Positions 34,680-43,120 of a stretch of 64,000 bases of DNA are shown here, piece after piece. The first letter of the stretch is position 1. Each line of letters starts with the position of its first letter. The notes beneath the pieces were generated by a model that worked only from the letters and a program-made list of their open reading frames with translations, was not told the origin of the DNA and made no database searches. Location of the stretch: NCBI RefSeq assembly GCF_000179915.2, contig NC_014963.1, positions 4,216,001 to 4,280,000 on the forward strand. The letters are read 5' to 3'. Made by a program: the position numbers and the translations under genes. The DNA comes from Terriglobus saanensis SP1PR4 (GTDB taxonomy: Bacteria; Acidobacteriota; Terriglobia; Terriglobales; Acidobacteriaceae).

Positions 34680-36002
34680 ATGGCATCCACGAGCCTTACT
34701 CTTGAACGGCCCGCGGGCCACCACCGCACGATACAGGTGATCGCGGCCCTCCTCTGTGTTTTTATCGTCCTCGTACCCAAGGGCGGCATCAAGGCCATCG
34801 GACTCCCCATTACCTGGGGATATCTTCTTCTCATCTTCAGTTTTATCTATAGTCTTCCTACCCGTTTACTTACTTACAGAATGTTCTATTCGCGGCGACT
34901 GCTGATTACACTTGCCACGATTGTTTCTTTTTTGATCCCTTTCTTCTATTCCACCTGGGCAAACGGGATTGCCAGTCTTCCGTTCTTCGTCAGCACGTTT
35001 ACGAACTTTGTCGTTCTTCCCTTCCTCTTTTTCATCTTCTATCCCCCTTTTCTGCCTCAGTTGGACGGCCCTCGTTTTAGAAAGGTCCTCGTCTTCTGCA
35101 TTCTCGGCGCTGCGATTTACGGCATCTTCACCTTCCTGCTTCGACCTATTACAGGAAAATATGTGGAGATTCCTTTTCTCACGACGAACTCCGGCGATGC
35201 CAATCTGGAAGCCACCAAGAACATCGCCCGTGGAAATACCTTCAAGCTCATCTCCACGTACAACAACGGAAATATCTATGGCGTCTGTACCTTCATCCTG
35301 CTTCCTCTTTTTGATCGGCTGGTGTCCCAGAGATGGAAGCGCCTGACGGTACGTGCCGCCATCTTCCTGACGCTTTCGCGCTCTGTCTGGGCGGGACTCT
35401 TCTTTGAACAGATCCTCTCCATGGCCGCAGTCTTCGTGGAACAGGCGCGTTCTTTCCCGCGTATCCACGGTAAAGCTTTGTTGAGCCGCCTCCTCCTGCT
35501 TTCTGCCTGCGGAGTTGTCCTCTCCGTGATCGTCGTCTGGATGAACCGCGACTCTTCGTTCATCTTTGACAGCGAGTTGGGTGGTCGCGCAAATTCTCTT
35601 TCGACCTTCTCCTACGCCACCTTCCTTCCTTCGGTGCCCGTCGATGCTTTCTTTGAGATTCTCTACGCGTCCGCCGTCTATCAATACGGCTATCTCGGCT
35701 TGCTCGCGATCATCGCGGTCTTTTTCGGACCGTGGATCGTTCTGCTCTCCGACCTTCGGGCGCTTTCCGACCCCTACCGACGCGCAGCGATGAAAGGTCT
35801 CGTCCTCTACTCTCTGCTCTCCTTTGGCGACTGCGCCATCAGTTTTATTCCGGTCATGACCTTTTACTGGTTCGCCTACATGGTCTTCCTCTTCGGTTTT
35901 CCAGGTCATCTGGTTGTTTCCAGTACGAGAGTAAAGACACGCTCTTCGACCTTTCTAAATCCCACACCTGCTCGCATCTCTCCCGTGGGCGGTCTTACCT
36001 GA
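34680..36002 (+). CDS. Wzy/O-antigen-ligase-like membrane protein
   Basis: 440 residues with about ten hydrophobic segments. A larger periplasmic loop lies about residues 155-190, and basic residues follow each helix. The overall pattern fits O-antigen polymerases or ligases, but the family has few fixed motifs. The location between the chain-length protein and the rest of the glycan genes supports polymerase function. Start ATG 34680 abuts the Wzz stop; the stop overlaps the following ATG by one base (TGATG), so this part of the cluster is tightly coupled. Confidence 0.75.
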   Translation: MASTSLTLERPAGHHRTIQVIAALLCVFIVLVPKGGIKAIGLPITWGYLLLIFSFIYSLPTRLLTYRMFYSRRLLITLATIVSFLIPFFYSTWANGIASLPFFVSTFTNFVVLPFLFFIFYPPFLPQLDGPRFRKVLVFCILGAAIYGIFTFLLRPITGKYVEIPFLTTNSGDANLEATKNIARGNTFKLISTYNNGNIYGVCTFILLPLFDRLVSQRWKRLTVRAAIFLTLSRSVWAGLFFEQILSMAAVFVEQARSFPRIHGKALLSRLLLLSACGVVLSVIVVWMNRDSSFIFDSELGGRANSLSTFSYATFLPSVPVDAFFEILYASAVYQYGYLGLLAIIAVFFGPWIVLLSDLRALSDPYRRAAMKGLVLYSLLSFGDCAISFIPVMTFYWFAYMVFLFGFPGHLVVSSTRVKTRSSTFLNPTPARISPVGGLT

Positions 36003-36433
36003 TGGACCTCCAATTCGACCATCTGGGACTTGTCACCAGCGACTTGGTCACCGCACGCGCTCACCTCTCCATCACGCTGGGCATTCAAGCCTGGAGTCAG
36101 GTCTTCGACGATCCCGGTATCGGCGTCTCCGTGCAATTTGGCATAGGGAACAACGGCTCTCCTGTCTTCGAACTGATCGCTCCTCTTGGGGAGACGAGCC
36201 CCGTCGCGCAGGCGCTCAAGCAAAGTCGAAACATCCTCAATCACATCGCTTACCTTGTACCCAATCTTGAGTCGGCAGCGGATCATCTGCGCACGCAGGG
36301 ATGTTTCCCAACGGGCGATCCCATGCCTGCCGTGGCGTATGGCGGCCAACGCGTGCAGTTCTTCCTGTCTCCCCTGCGCTTTATGATGGAACTCATCGAA
36401 GCACCCGCCCATCAGCATCGCTTCTTCGAGTAG
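36002..36433 (+). CDS. VOC-family (methylmalonyl-CoA-epimerase-like) protein
   Basis: 143 residues with two beta-alpha-beta-beta-beta halves. Metal-ligand candidates are His7 in FDHLGLV, Glu in VFELIAP, His in LNHIAYLVP and Glu in FMMELIEAP. These match the epimerase-type VOC pattern. Such genes often stand beside FkbH-like genes in glycan clusters and may act on an acyl or sugar intermediate; the reaction is unknown. The start overlaps the preceding stop by one base, and the FkbH gene starts 20 bp after. Confidence 0.78.
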   Translation: MDLQFDHLGLVTSDLVTARAHLSITLGIQAWSQVFDDPGIGVSVQFGIGNNGSPVFELIAPLGETSPVAQALKQSRNILNHIAYLVPNLESAADHLRTQGCFPTGDPMPAVAYGGQRVQFFLSPLRFMMELIEAPAHQHRFFE

Positions 36434-36453
36434 ATCGACCCTCTATAAATCGC

Positions 36454-38325
36454 GTGGCGCACACCTCCTTCAATCCGGAATGTCTTCTGCAATGGCTGCC
36501 CACCGCTCCAGCAGACTGGTCTGCGCGCCTCTCTGAGGCACAACAGACCGCAGATCCCTGGCTACACCTGCAGGCCCTGGCGAACTTCCGCCTGGACTTT
36601 CTTGCAAACGCGAAGCTGGATCGCGCTCTCACAAAGACCGTCGCCACTCATTCAATCCCAGCCAGCTTTATTTCTCTTCGACTCGGCCTGCTCGCGTCGT
36701 CCACGACGCGCCACCTTTTGCCCAGCATGCGGGTCGCGGCGCTTCGGCGAGGCATCGTGCTTGAGATCTATGAAGGCGGATACGGGCAGTACATGCAGGA
36801 GCTTGCCGATCCGCTTTCAGGACTGCGCAGCTTCAATCCGCAGGCTCTGCTCTTCGCATTTGACGAACACCATATAGTCGAACTCGCACAACAGGGCGAG
36901 CCCATGGATCGTGTGCGCCTCGCGTGGAAGCTCGCGCGCGAGCATACCTCGGCGGCACTCTTTCACCAGACCATGCTTCCCGTCTTCCCGCGTCTGCTCG
37001 GTTCGAACGAGCATCGTCTTTCAACGTCTCCGGAGAGCATCCTCCAGCGTTTCAACTTAGAACTGACCACAGAGGCCGACCGCGAAGGCGCTGCTCTGCT
37101 CGACGTGACCGCACCGTCCGCACAGGATGGTCTCACCATCTGGCACGACCCCGCTCTATGGCATCGAGCCAAGCAGATCATCAATCCCGCTGCTGCCCCC
37201 TTGTACGCAGAGGCCCTTGCACCGTTACTCGCCGCGCACCTCGGAAGGTCTCGCAAATGCCTCGTTCTCGATCTCGACAATACCCTCTGGGGTGGCGTCA
37301 TCGGCGACGACGGCGTGGAAGGCATTCAGCTTGGCCACGGGCATGCCGAAGGCGAAGCGTTTCTTGCGTTCCACCAGTTCTGCCTGCGCCTGCGCGATCG
37401 CGGCATCCTGCTCGCCGTCTGCTCCAAGAATGAGGAAGCTGCCGCCCTTCCTCCCTTCTCGCAACATCCTGAGACCTTGCTGCGGCGCGAGCATTTTGCC
37501 GCGTTCTACGCTAACTGGCAGGACAAACCTACCAATCTGCGAACCATCGCTCACCACCTGAACATTGGTTTGGACTCTTTGGTCTTTGTGGATGACAACC
37601 CCTTCGAGCGCGCTCTTGTTCGCCGCGAACTTCCGGAGGTCGCCGTCCCGGAGTTGCCCGAAGATCCCGCGCTGTTCGCGGCCACCATCGCACGCGCAGG
37701 ATACTTCGAATCCCTCGGACTCACTCCGGAAGACCTCGAACGCGCACGCCACTATCAGGCGAATCAGTCCCGCGAAGATCTCCGCTGTTCTGTCACCGAT
37801 CTCGATGGATACCTGCGCTCACTACAGATGGAGCTGCGCTATCGTCCCTTCGACGAAGCCAATCTCCAGCGCATTGCGCAACTCACGCAGAAGACCAACC
37901 AGTTCAATGTCACCACGCGGCGTCATACCGCTGAAGAGCTTCGCGTCATGATGCAGGATCCCTGTACGGTGACTTTGCAGTTTCAATTGAGGGACAGCTT
38001 TGGAGACAACGGCACCATCGCCCTCCTCATCGCCTTCGTTCGTGAGACGAGTCTCGTGATCGATACATGGCTGATGAGCTGCCGCGTACTGGGCAGGCGG
38101 GTGGAGGATGCCGTGCTTCGCCTCCTCGTGGAGGAAGCAAAACAACGTCAGCTCGACCTCATTGAGGGAGAGTTTCGGCCCACAGCGAAAAACACCCCCG
38201 TTGAGAACCTCTTCCCCCGTCTAGGCTTCACACCGGAAGTCTCCACTTCCGAAGCCCAATGGTTTTCTCTCGATGTCGGAGCATACTCACCCGCAGAGAT
38301 TCCCATGCTCATCACCCATGAGTAG
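36454..38325 (+). CDS. FkbH-like HAD-IIIC phosphatase/acyltransferase
   Basis: 623 residues from GTG 36454, the first plausible start after the VOC stop; an upstream frame has no coding features. An N-terminal domain of about 260 residues (SGNH-like in the family) is followed by the HAD core with VLDLDNTLWGGVIGDDG (about 271-287), VCSKNEE and VFVDDNPFER, then a C-terminal GNAT-like domain from about residue 460. FkbH proteins load a glyceryl-type group from 1,3-bisphosphoglycerate onto an acyl carrier protein. No carrier-protein gene is in the cluster; the nearest is at 4829. Confidence 0.85.
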   Translation: MAHTSFNPECLLQWLPTAPADWSARLSEAQQTADPWLHLQALANFRLDFLANAKLDRALTKTVATHSIPASFISLRLGLLASSTTRHLLPSMRVAALRRGIVLEIYEGGYGQYMQELADPLSGLRSFNPQALLFAFDEHHIVELAQQGEPMDRVRLAWKLAREHTSAALFHQTMLPVFPRLLGSNEHRLSTSPESILQRFNLELTTEADREGAALLDVTAPSAQDGLTIWHDPALWHRAKQIINPAAAPLYAEALAPLLAAHLGRSRKCLVLDLDNTLWGGVIGDDGVEGIQLGHGHAEGEAFLAFHQFCLRLRDRGILLAVCSKNEEAAALPPFSQHPETLLRREHFAAFYANWQDKPTNLRTIAHHLNIGLDSLVFVDDNPFERALVRRELPEVAVPELPEDPALFAATIARAGYFESLGLTPEDLERARHYQANQSREDLRCSVTDLDGYLRSLQMELRYRPFDEANLQRIAQLTQKTNQFNVTTRRHTAEELRVMMQDPCTVTLQFQLRDSFGDNGTIALLIAFVRETSLVIDTWLMSCRVLGRRVEDAVLRLLVEEAKQRQLDLIEGEFRPTAKNTPVENLFPRLGFTPEVSTSEAQWFSLDVGAYSPAEIPMLITHE

Positions 38326-38337
38326 GACGATCACTCG

Positions 38338-38502
38338 TCACTTCTGCTTGTCCATCGAACCAGGCGTCACCGTGACATCGTTCGGTGCGGAGGGATTAAT
38401 CTCTCCCTCTTTTTTCTCGGGCACAGGTGAGGTCACATGGGTAGGCTTGCCATGCTCACCTTCTCCGCCATACTTGCTTTCGTTCGGTCTGGGATCACTC
38501 AT
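38338..38502 (-). CDS. Small hydrophilic protein (54 aa)
   Basis: 54 residues from ATG 38502, rich in Glu, Lys, Pro and Gly (MSDPRPNESKYGGEG, then PVPEKKEGE). It has no hydrophobic segment, so it is soluble and probably disordered. It is on the opposite strand inside the glycan cluster, in the only gap between the FkbH and GT9 genes. A plus-strand open frame overlaps it but reads through the GC-rich gap without coding features. No family is recognised. Reality is moderately likely. Confidence 0.45.
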   Translation of the reverse strand: MSDPRPNESKYGGEGEHGKPTHVTSPVPEKKEGEINPSAPNDVTVTPGSMDKQK

Positions 38503-38573
38503 CGTCTCTTCACCTCTTCCCATCAGATTCCGCCAAAGCCGCTGCGAGATGCCCTCGCTTACACTGGACTGAT

Positions 38574-39623
38574 ATGCCTCGCAGTTTAATCGTTAAACTC
38601 GGTGCCATTGGCGACGTCATCATGACGTTGCCTGCGGCCTTTGCTTTGCACGAAAGCGGGCACGAGATTCACTGGATCTGCGGGCGAGGCGTTCTTCCTA
38701 TTCTGGAACTCTATCCGTGGGTGCATCCCATTCCGGTCGACGAGCGTGCGCTTCTGCAATCCAGCCTGATCCAACGCTTGCAAACGATGATCGGTCTCTG
38801 GCGAAAGCTTGGCCTTTCCCACTACGACACGATTGCCACGATCTACTATGACCGGCGTTACCAGACGCTCACACTTCCTGTGCGTGCGCGGCGGAAGATT
38901 CTTCTGCGGCAGGGCGACCGAGCATTGGACCTGCTTCCCAATCGCCATCACACCGACGAGTACGCGCGGCTTCTTGTAGGAGAAGATGCGGGCCCGGTGC
39001 CTGACTCGCTGGCCCCCATCTTCCCTGCCAATCTGCCTCCGTCTCCGCTTCCGCCCCCTCAGAGAATGCGCATCGTGCTGGCACCGGCTGGCGCAAAAAA
39101 TCTTCTGAGAGATGACGCGCTGCGCCGCTGGCCTGCGGAGAGCTATGTCTCGCTCGCCGGGATAGCGTTGGAGGCTGGTTATGAAGTCGTGCTCGCGGGC
39201 GGCCCGGACGACGTCTGGATTCGACCCTATTTTGAGCACCTTCCGGTCATCGATCTCATCGCGCAGCTCTCGCTTCCTCAACTTCTCGCCCTCTTCGACG
39301 CCTCCGCGGCAGTGGTCACCCACGATACCGGCCCACTTCATCTTGCAGGCATCACAAAGACAAGACTTCTCGGGATCTTTGGCCCAATCTCTCCCTGGGA
39401 GCGGCTTCCGCGCCGCCCCGGCACTGCGGCCATCTGGGGAGGCGAAGGCTTTGCCTGCCGCCCCTGTTACGTGGCGGGAAACTTCGCAGCGTGCACCAAT
39501 AACCTTTGTATTCAGCAGGTGACTCCCGCCATGGCCTTCCAGCAGCTTCAAGTGCTTCTTGAGGGCGAACCTGCTTCTCCGTTTGTGGTCGTCCCGCAGC
39601 CCCCTCCAGGGGCCTTCGTATGA
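38574..39623 (+). CDS. Glycosyltransferase family 9 (heptosyltransferase-like)
   Basis: 349 residues. MPRSLIVKLGAIGDVIMTLP is the GT9 N-terminal glycine-rich loop. A second-half Rossmann domain has VLAPAGAKNLL and the nucleotide-sugar region VVTHDTGPLHLAGI, then IFGPISPWER. GT9 enzymes transfer ADP-heptose to core oligosaccharide or EPS. A heptose-phosphatase-like gene overlaps its end (ATGA), consistent with a heptose-containing glycan. Cytoplasmic, peripheral to the membrane. Confidence 0.9.
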   Translation: MPRSLIVKLGAIGDVIMTLPAAFALHESGHEIHWICGRGVLPILELYPWVHPIPVDERALLQSSLIQRLQTMIGLWRKLGLSHYDTIATIYYDRRYQTLTLPVRARRKILLRQGDRALDLLPNRHHTDEYARLLVGEDAGPVPDSLAPIFPANLPPSPLPPPQRMRIVLAPAGAKNLLRDDALRRWPAESYVSLAGIALEAGYEVVLAGGPDDVWIRPYFEHLPVIDLIAQLSLPQLLALFDASAAVVTHDTGPLHLAGITKTRLLGIFGPISPWERLPRRPGTAAIWGGEGFACRPCYVAGNFAACTNNLCIQQVTPAMAFQQLQVLLEGEPASPFVVVPQPPPGAFV

Positions 39624-40204
39624 GGCCCGCGCTTTTTCTCGATCGGGATGGCGTTATCAACGAAGAAGTCGGCTTTCTTCATCGCCCGGAAGAGGTCCGT
39701 TTTGTCCCCGGGATCTTTGAGCTGATTCGTCAGGCTCGCAGCCGCGATTACGCCATCATCGTGATCACCAACCAATCTGGAATCGGGAGAGGGCTTTACT
39801 CCGAGGAGCAGTTTCAGGCGCTCATGCGGCACATGCGGTCTCTCCTGGCTGCCGAAGACGCCGACGTGGATGCCGTCTACTTTTCTCCGTTTCATCCAGT
39901 GCATGGCTTGAATGAGTACAAACGCGATACCGACTGCCGCAAACCTGGGCCCGGCATGTTGCTTCAAGCGGCGCGGGAGTACGATCTCGATCTCTCCCGG
40001 TCTGCCCTGATCGGAGACAGGTGCTCGGATCTGGCTGCGGGAGCAGCCGCCGGTGTTCCCCTGTTGATTCTCCTCGACGGCACGGAAGTTTCACCCTGCG
40101 AACAGGAGAATCTATCCAAATATCTAAGGGCACAAAGTCTCGAAGTCGCAGCGTTTCAGCTGGGCTTCCAGTCTGCCCCACCTACTTCGTCAACGATAAC
40201 TTGA
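39620..40204 (+). CDS. HAD-IIIA phosphatase, GmhB/HisB-N-like
   Basis: 194 residues. FLDRDGVINEE is the DxD loop, VITNQSGIGRG the Thr motif, and CRKPGPGM and LIGDRCSDLAAG complete the HAD core. GmhB removes the 7-phosphate of heptose-1,7-bisphosphate for ADP-heptose synthesis. The zinc loop that in E. coli GmhB has three Cys and one His appears largely altered: the first Cys-x-His is Ser-Pro-Phe (in FSPFHPVHG), and only the Cys before RKP is kept. It overlaps the GT9 gene by ATGA. Confidence 0.8.
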   Translation: MRPALFLDRDGVINEEVGFLHRPEEVRFVPGIFELIRQARSRDYAIIVITNQSGIGRGLYSEEQFQALMRHMRSLLAAEDADVDAVYFSPFHPVHGLNEYKRDTDCRKPGPGMLLQAAREYDLDLSRSALIGDRCSDLAAGAAAGVPLLILLDGTEVSPCEQENLSKYLRAQSLEVAAFQLGFQSAPPTSSTIT

Positions 40205-40457
40205 ACTATCCTCGTTACTTGCGAGTATCCAGCTTGTGTGCTCGCACAACTTATTGTGACAGAGTGCATCTATACTCAACATAGACAAGAAGATCCTTGA
40301 GGAGCGGTGAGCTGGGTTCATACGGTTCATTCCCATCAACAGGACTTGCAGTAGTGAAATGCTTTCACTTGCTTCGCATGGCACCTTAAGGCGGAGATGA
40401 GCTACCCCTGCTATCTGCCTTTTTCAGGTAACTCGCTGCCGCAGACTATAAACCAGG

Positions 40458-41216
40458 ATGAGCATGCCTTTGCAAGACCAATCACCGGAGTCCAGAGCAG
40501 TTGCGACTTCCCAGTCGTATCTCGAACAGCTCTCCCCACAGATCACGCATGCGGGTAGAACCAATGCCTATGGCGTAGGCTTCGAGTCGCCAGCGAACAC
40601 CTTTGACTACATCGTTCTCAAACGGGTCTTCGATATCGGGATGGTTCTTGTCTTTTCACCCTTCCTGCTTTCGATAGGCACCATCGTTGCGCTTCTTGTA
40701 GTACTCAGCTCTCCGGGACCGATCTTCTTCTCGCACCGCCGGATCCGCCGTGGAGGAGCCTTCTTCTCCATGTGGAAGTTCCGCACCATGTGCCAGAACT
40801 CCGCCGAGGTCCTGGAACGTCATCTCGCCCTGCACCCCGAAGACCGCGAAGAGTGGCTTTTGAACCACAAGCTGAAGAAAGATCCGCGGATTACAGGCAT
40901 CGGCAATATCCTGCGTCGCTCTTCTCTGGATGAACTGCCGCAGGTCTGGAATGTTCTTACGGGTCGCATGAGCCTTGTAGGCCCACGGCCTATCGTCGCC
41001 GCCGAGGTTGAGAAGTACGGCAGCGATTTTGCCTATTACATCGCTGTCAAGCCAGGTGTAACCGGCCTGTGGCAGTCCTCCGGACGCTCCACTCTCACCT
41101 ACGATGAGCGCGTCGCCCTAGATCGCAAGTATGTCGAGAACTGGTCTCTCTGGCTCGACGTTAAGATCCTGGTTCGCACCGTGCGTTGTGTGGTCAACAG
41201 CAACGGTGCTTTTTGA
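40458..41216 (+). CDS. Polyprenyl-phosphate sugar-1-phosphate transferase (WbaP/PssY-like)
   Basis: 252 residues. A membrane-entering helix (about 58-80) follows [29 protein letters not shown] is the catalytic-domain start, the Asp-Glu dyad is in [13 protein letters not shown], then VGPRPIV, and it ends NGAF. This is a monotopic phosphoglycosyl transferase that starts glycan assembly on undecaprenyl phosphate. The preceding 253-bp gap (40205-40457) has TATACT at 40271 but no convincing partner box. Confidence 0.92.
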   Translation: MSMPLQDQSPESRAVATSQSYLEQLSPQITHAGRTNAYGVGFESPANTFDYIVLKRVFDIGMVLVFSPFLLSIGTIVALLVVLSSPGPIFFSHRRIRRGGAFFSMWKFRTMCQNSAEVLERHLALHPEDREEWLLNHKLKKDPRITGIGNILRRSSLDELPQVWNVLTGRMSLVGPRPIVAAEVEKYGSDFAYYIAVKPGVTGLWQSSGRSTLTYDERVALDRKYVENWSLWLDVKILVRTVRCVVNSNGAF

Positions 41217-41250
41217 CCACGCACCTTAAGTCTTCTGTACCATCGGTTAC

Positions 41251-42417
41251 ATGCGCGTAGCCATCCTCCATCACTGGTTTGTCACCCGTGGCGGGGGGGA
41301 ACGCGTCGCGGAGTGCATCGCCTCTTTATTTCCCGGAGCGGATCTGATCACGCTCGTCTCCGCCGACTCAGGACTTCCTGAGTCGCTGAAAGATCGCAAG
41401 CTGACCACTTCTTATCTGCAAAATATCCCTGGCGCGGTGAGCCATCATCGCCAGTTTCTTCCGCTTTACCCCTCGGCAGTCGAACACCTGGACGTCCGCG
41501 AATACGACCTCATCGTGTCCTCGGACTCTGGCCCTATTAAGGGTGTGCTCAAACGGGAAGATGCAACCCACCTCTGCTACTGTCACTCTCCCATGCGTTA
41601 TCTCTGGGACGCTTACGATCAGTACCGCAATCAGATGTACGGCCCCGCCCGTCTCGCCTTTACCCTGACCGCGAAATATGTGCGCGACTGGGACGCGCTT
41701 GCCGCACGCCGCGTGACCGCCTTCGCCGCCAACTCCAACTATGTGGCGGACCGGATCTCGCGTTATTACGGTCGCGAGAGCACAGTGATTCACCCTCCCA
41801 TTGATCTGCAGAGGGTCCGTATCCTGGAGCCGCAGGATCACTATCTGGCTGCGGGCCGTCTGGTCTTTTACAAACGCACCGATCTGCTCATCGCCGCCTG
41901 CAATCGCCTGAACCGGCCTCTTCGCATCGCAGGCACCGGCCCGGAAGAGGCCCGTTTGCGCAAACTTGCAGGACCAAATGTAACCTTCCTTGGCGAGCTT
42001 TCGGATGAAGATCTTTGGAATGAGTACGCCCGCGCCCGCGCCCTGCTCTTCGCCGCCGATGAGGACTTTGGCATGGTCCCTCTGGAGGCACAGGCCTGCG
42101 GACGTCCCGTGATTGCATATGGCGCTGGCGGATCTTTAGAGACAGTCGACGCTTACGGCGACCAGCCGACGGGCGTCTACTTCCCATCGCAATCCGAAGA
42201 CGCCCTCATCGCGGCCATCGAACACTTCGAGTCCATCGAATCGAGCTTCTGTTCCACCGCGATACAGAAACATGCTGAGAACTTTGCAACGCCCATCTTT
42301 TTGCAACAGATGCGCGACTTCGTTCTCTCCCATGCCCCGCAGGCGATGGAAGCCATGGCGCCTCTGGAAGAGTGCGTTGCCTTAGAGCGCTCTACCCTGC
42401 TCAGAACCGTCTCCTAG
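41251..42417 (+). CDS. Glycosyltransferase family 4
   Basis: 388 residues, GT-B fold. The N-terminal domain has HHWFVTRGGGERVAEC and YCHSPMRYLWD. The C-terminal donor-binding part has AAGRLVFYKRTDLLI, IAGTGPEE and the E-x7-E type DEDFGMVPLEAQACGRPVI. It likely adds a hexose to the lipid-linked glycan in the cytoplasm. It is the last glycan gene; DUF721 begins two bases after its stop, so the transcript likely continues. Confidence 0.9.
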   Translation: MRVAILHHWFVTRGGGERVAECIASLFPGADLITLVSADSGLPESLKDRKLTTSYLQNIPGAVSHHRQFLPLYPSAVEHLDVREYDLIVSSDSGPIKGVLKREDATHLCYCHSPMRYLWDAYDQYRNQMYGPARLAFTLTAKYVRDWDALAARRVTAFAANSNYVADRISRYYGRESTVIHPPIDLQRVRILEPQDHYLAAGRLVFYKRTDLLIAACNRLNRPLRIAGTGPEEARLRKLAGPNVTFLGELSDEDLWNEYARARALLFAADEDFGMVPLEAQACGRPVIAYGAGGSLETVDAYGDQPTGVYFPSQSEDALIAAIEHFESIESSFCSTAIQKHAENFATPIFLQQMRDFVLSHAPQAMEAMAPLEECVALERSTLLRTVS

Positions 42418-42418
42418 C

Positions 42419-42700
42419 ATGCAGACGATGCGCGATCTTCTCCGGTCCGTTCTCGGAGATTCGCTCTCCGCGCTTCCCCCTGTGGAACGGCTTGCCGCTG
42501 CCTGGCCCGTTGCAGCCGGAAGTTCCATCGCGGTGCATTCCCTCGTCGCGCGCCTGGAAGGCACAGTGGTCACGGTGCATGTTGCGGATAGAGCCTGGCT
42601 CCAACAGCTTCGAAGCATGACGCCCCAGCTCCGAGGGGAACTCTCCCGCATCGCGCGTGTGCCGCTCACCGATATACTTTTTGAATACAGCCATGACTGA
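42419..42700 (+). CDS. DUF721/DciA-family protein
   Basis: 93 residues, consisting of the DUF721 domain alone: VERLAAAWPVAAG, SLVARLEGTVVTVHV, RAWLQQLRSM and a closing LTDILF. DciA is the widespread DUF721 protein that loads or assists the replicative helicase DnaB in bacteria lacking DnaC. It starts two bases after the GT4 stop and overlaps gatC by 8 bp. Confidence 0.8.
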   Translation: MQTMRDLLRSVLGDSLSALPPVERLAAAWPVAAGSSIAVHSLVARLEGTVVTVHVADRAWLQQLRSMTPQLRGELSRIARVPLTDILFEYSHD

Positions 42701-43019
42701 AATCACGAACCCCGAACGCGTCACCCTCGAAGAAGTCCGCCACGTCGCCTCGCTTGCCAACCTTCAACTCACGCCTGAGGAAGAGCCGCACATGCAGCGC
42801 GATCTGAACGCCGTGCTTGGCTATATCGCCGAGCTCAGCGAACTGGACACCACCGGCGTCCCGCCGCTGGCGCAGATTACCGAACTGTTGCATGAGGCCG
42901 ACTCCACATGGCTTCGCGCCGACGAGCAACGTCCCTCCGTCGACCGCGCCACCGTAATGCAGGAAGCACCGAATACCGACGGCCGCTTCTTCAAAGTCCC
43001 AAAAGTCATCGAGCGCTAA
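42693..43019 (+). CDS. gatC: Asp/Glu-tRNA amidotransferase subunit C
   Basis: 108 residues from ATG 42693. The family pattern is VRHVASLANLQLTPEE, DLNAVLGYIAELSELDTTGVPPLAQ and a C-terminal GRFFKVPKVIE. GatC stabilises the GatA-GatB complex that amidates misacylated Glu-tRNA(Gln) or Asp-tRNA(Asn). It overlaps DUF721 and is 101 bp before gatA. GatB is not in the window. Confidence 0.95.
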   Translation: MTEITNPERVTLEEVRHVASLANLQLTPEEEPHMQRDLNAVLGYIAELSELDTTGVPPLAQITELLHEADSTWLRADEQRPSVDRATVMQEAPNTDGRFFKVPKVIER

Positions 43020-43120
43020 AACTCTCCGCTCACCGATGGAATGCCGTCCTTGAAGCGCAGCCTACGGCGAAAACCGGCTGTTGCAAGGCACGAAGTATGA
43101 GCAAAGATTAGGACCAAATC

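Noticed and set aside
38273-38572. 99-codon plus-strand frame between FkbH and GT9 genes
   Set aside because: It overlaps the end of the FkbH-like gene and a better minus-strand frame (54 residues), and shows no coding pattern.
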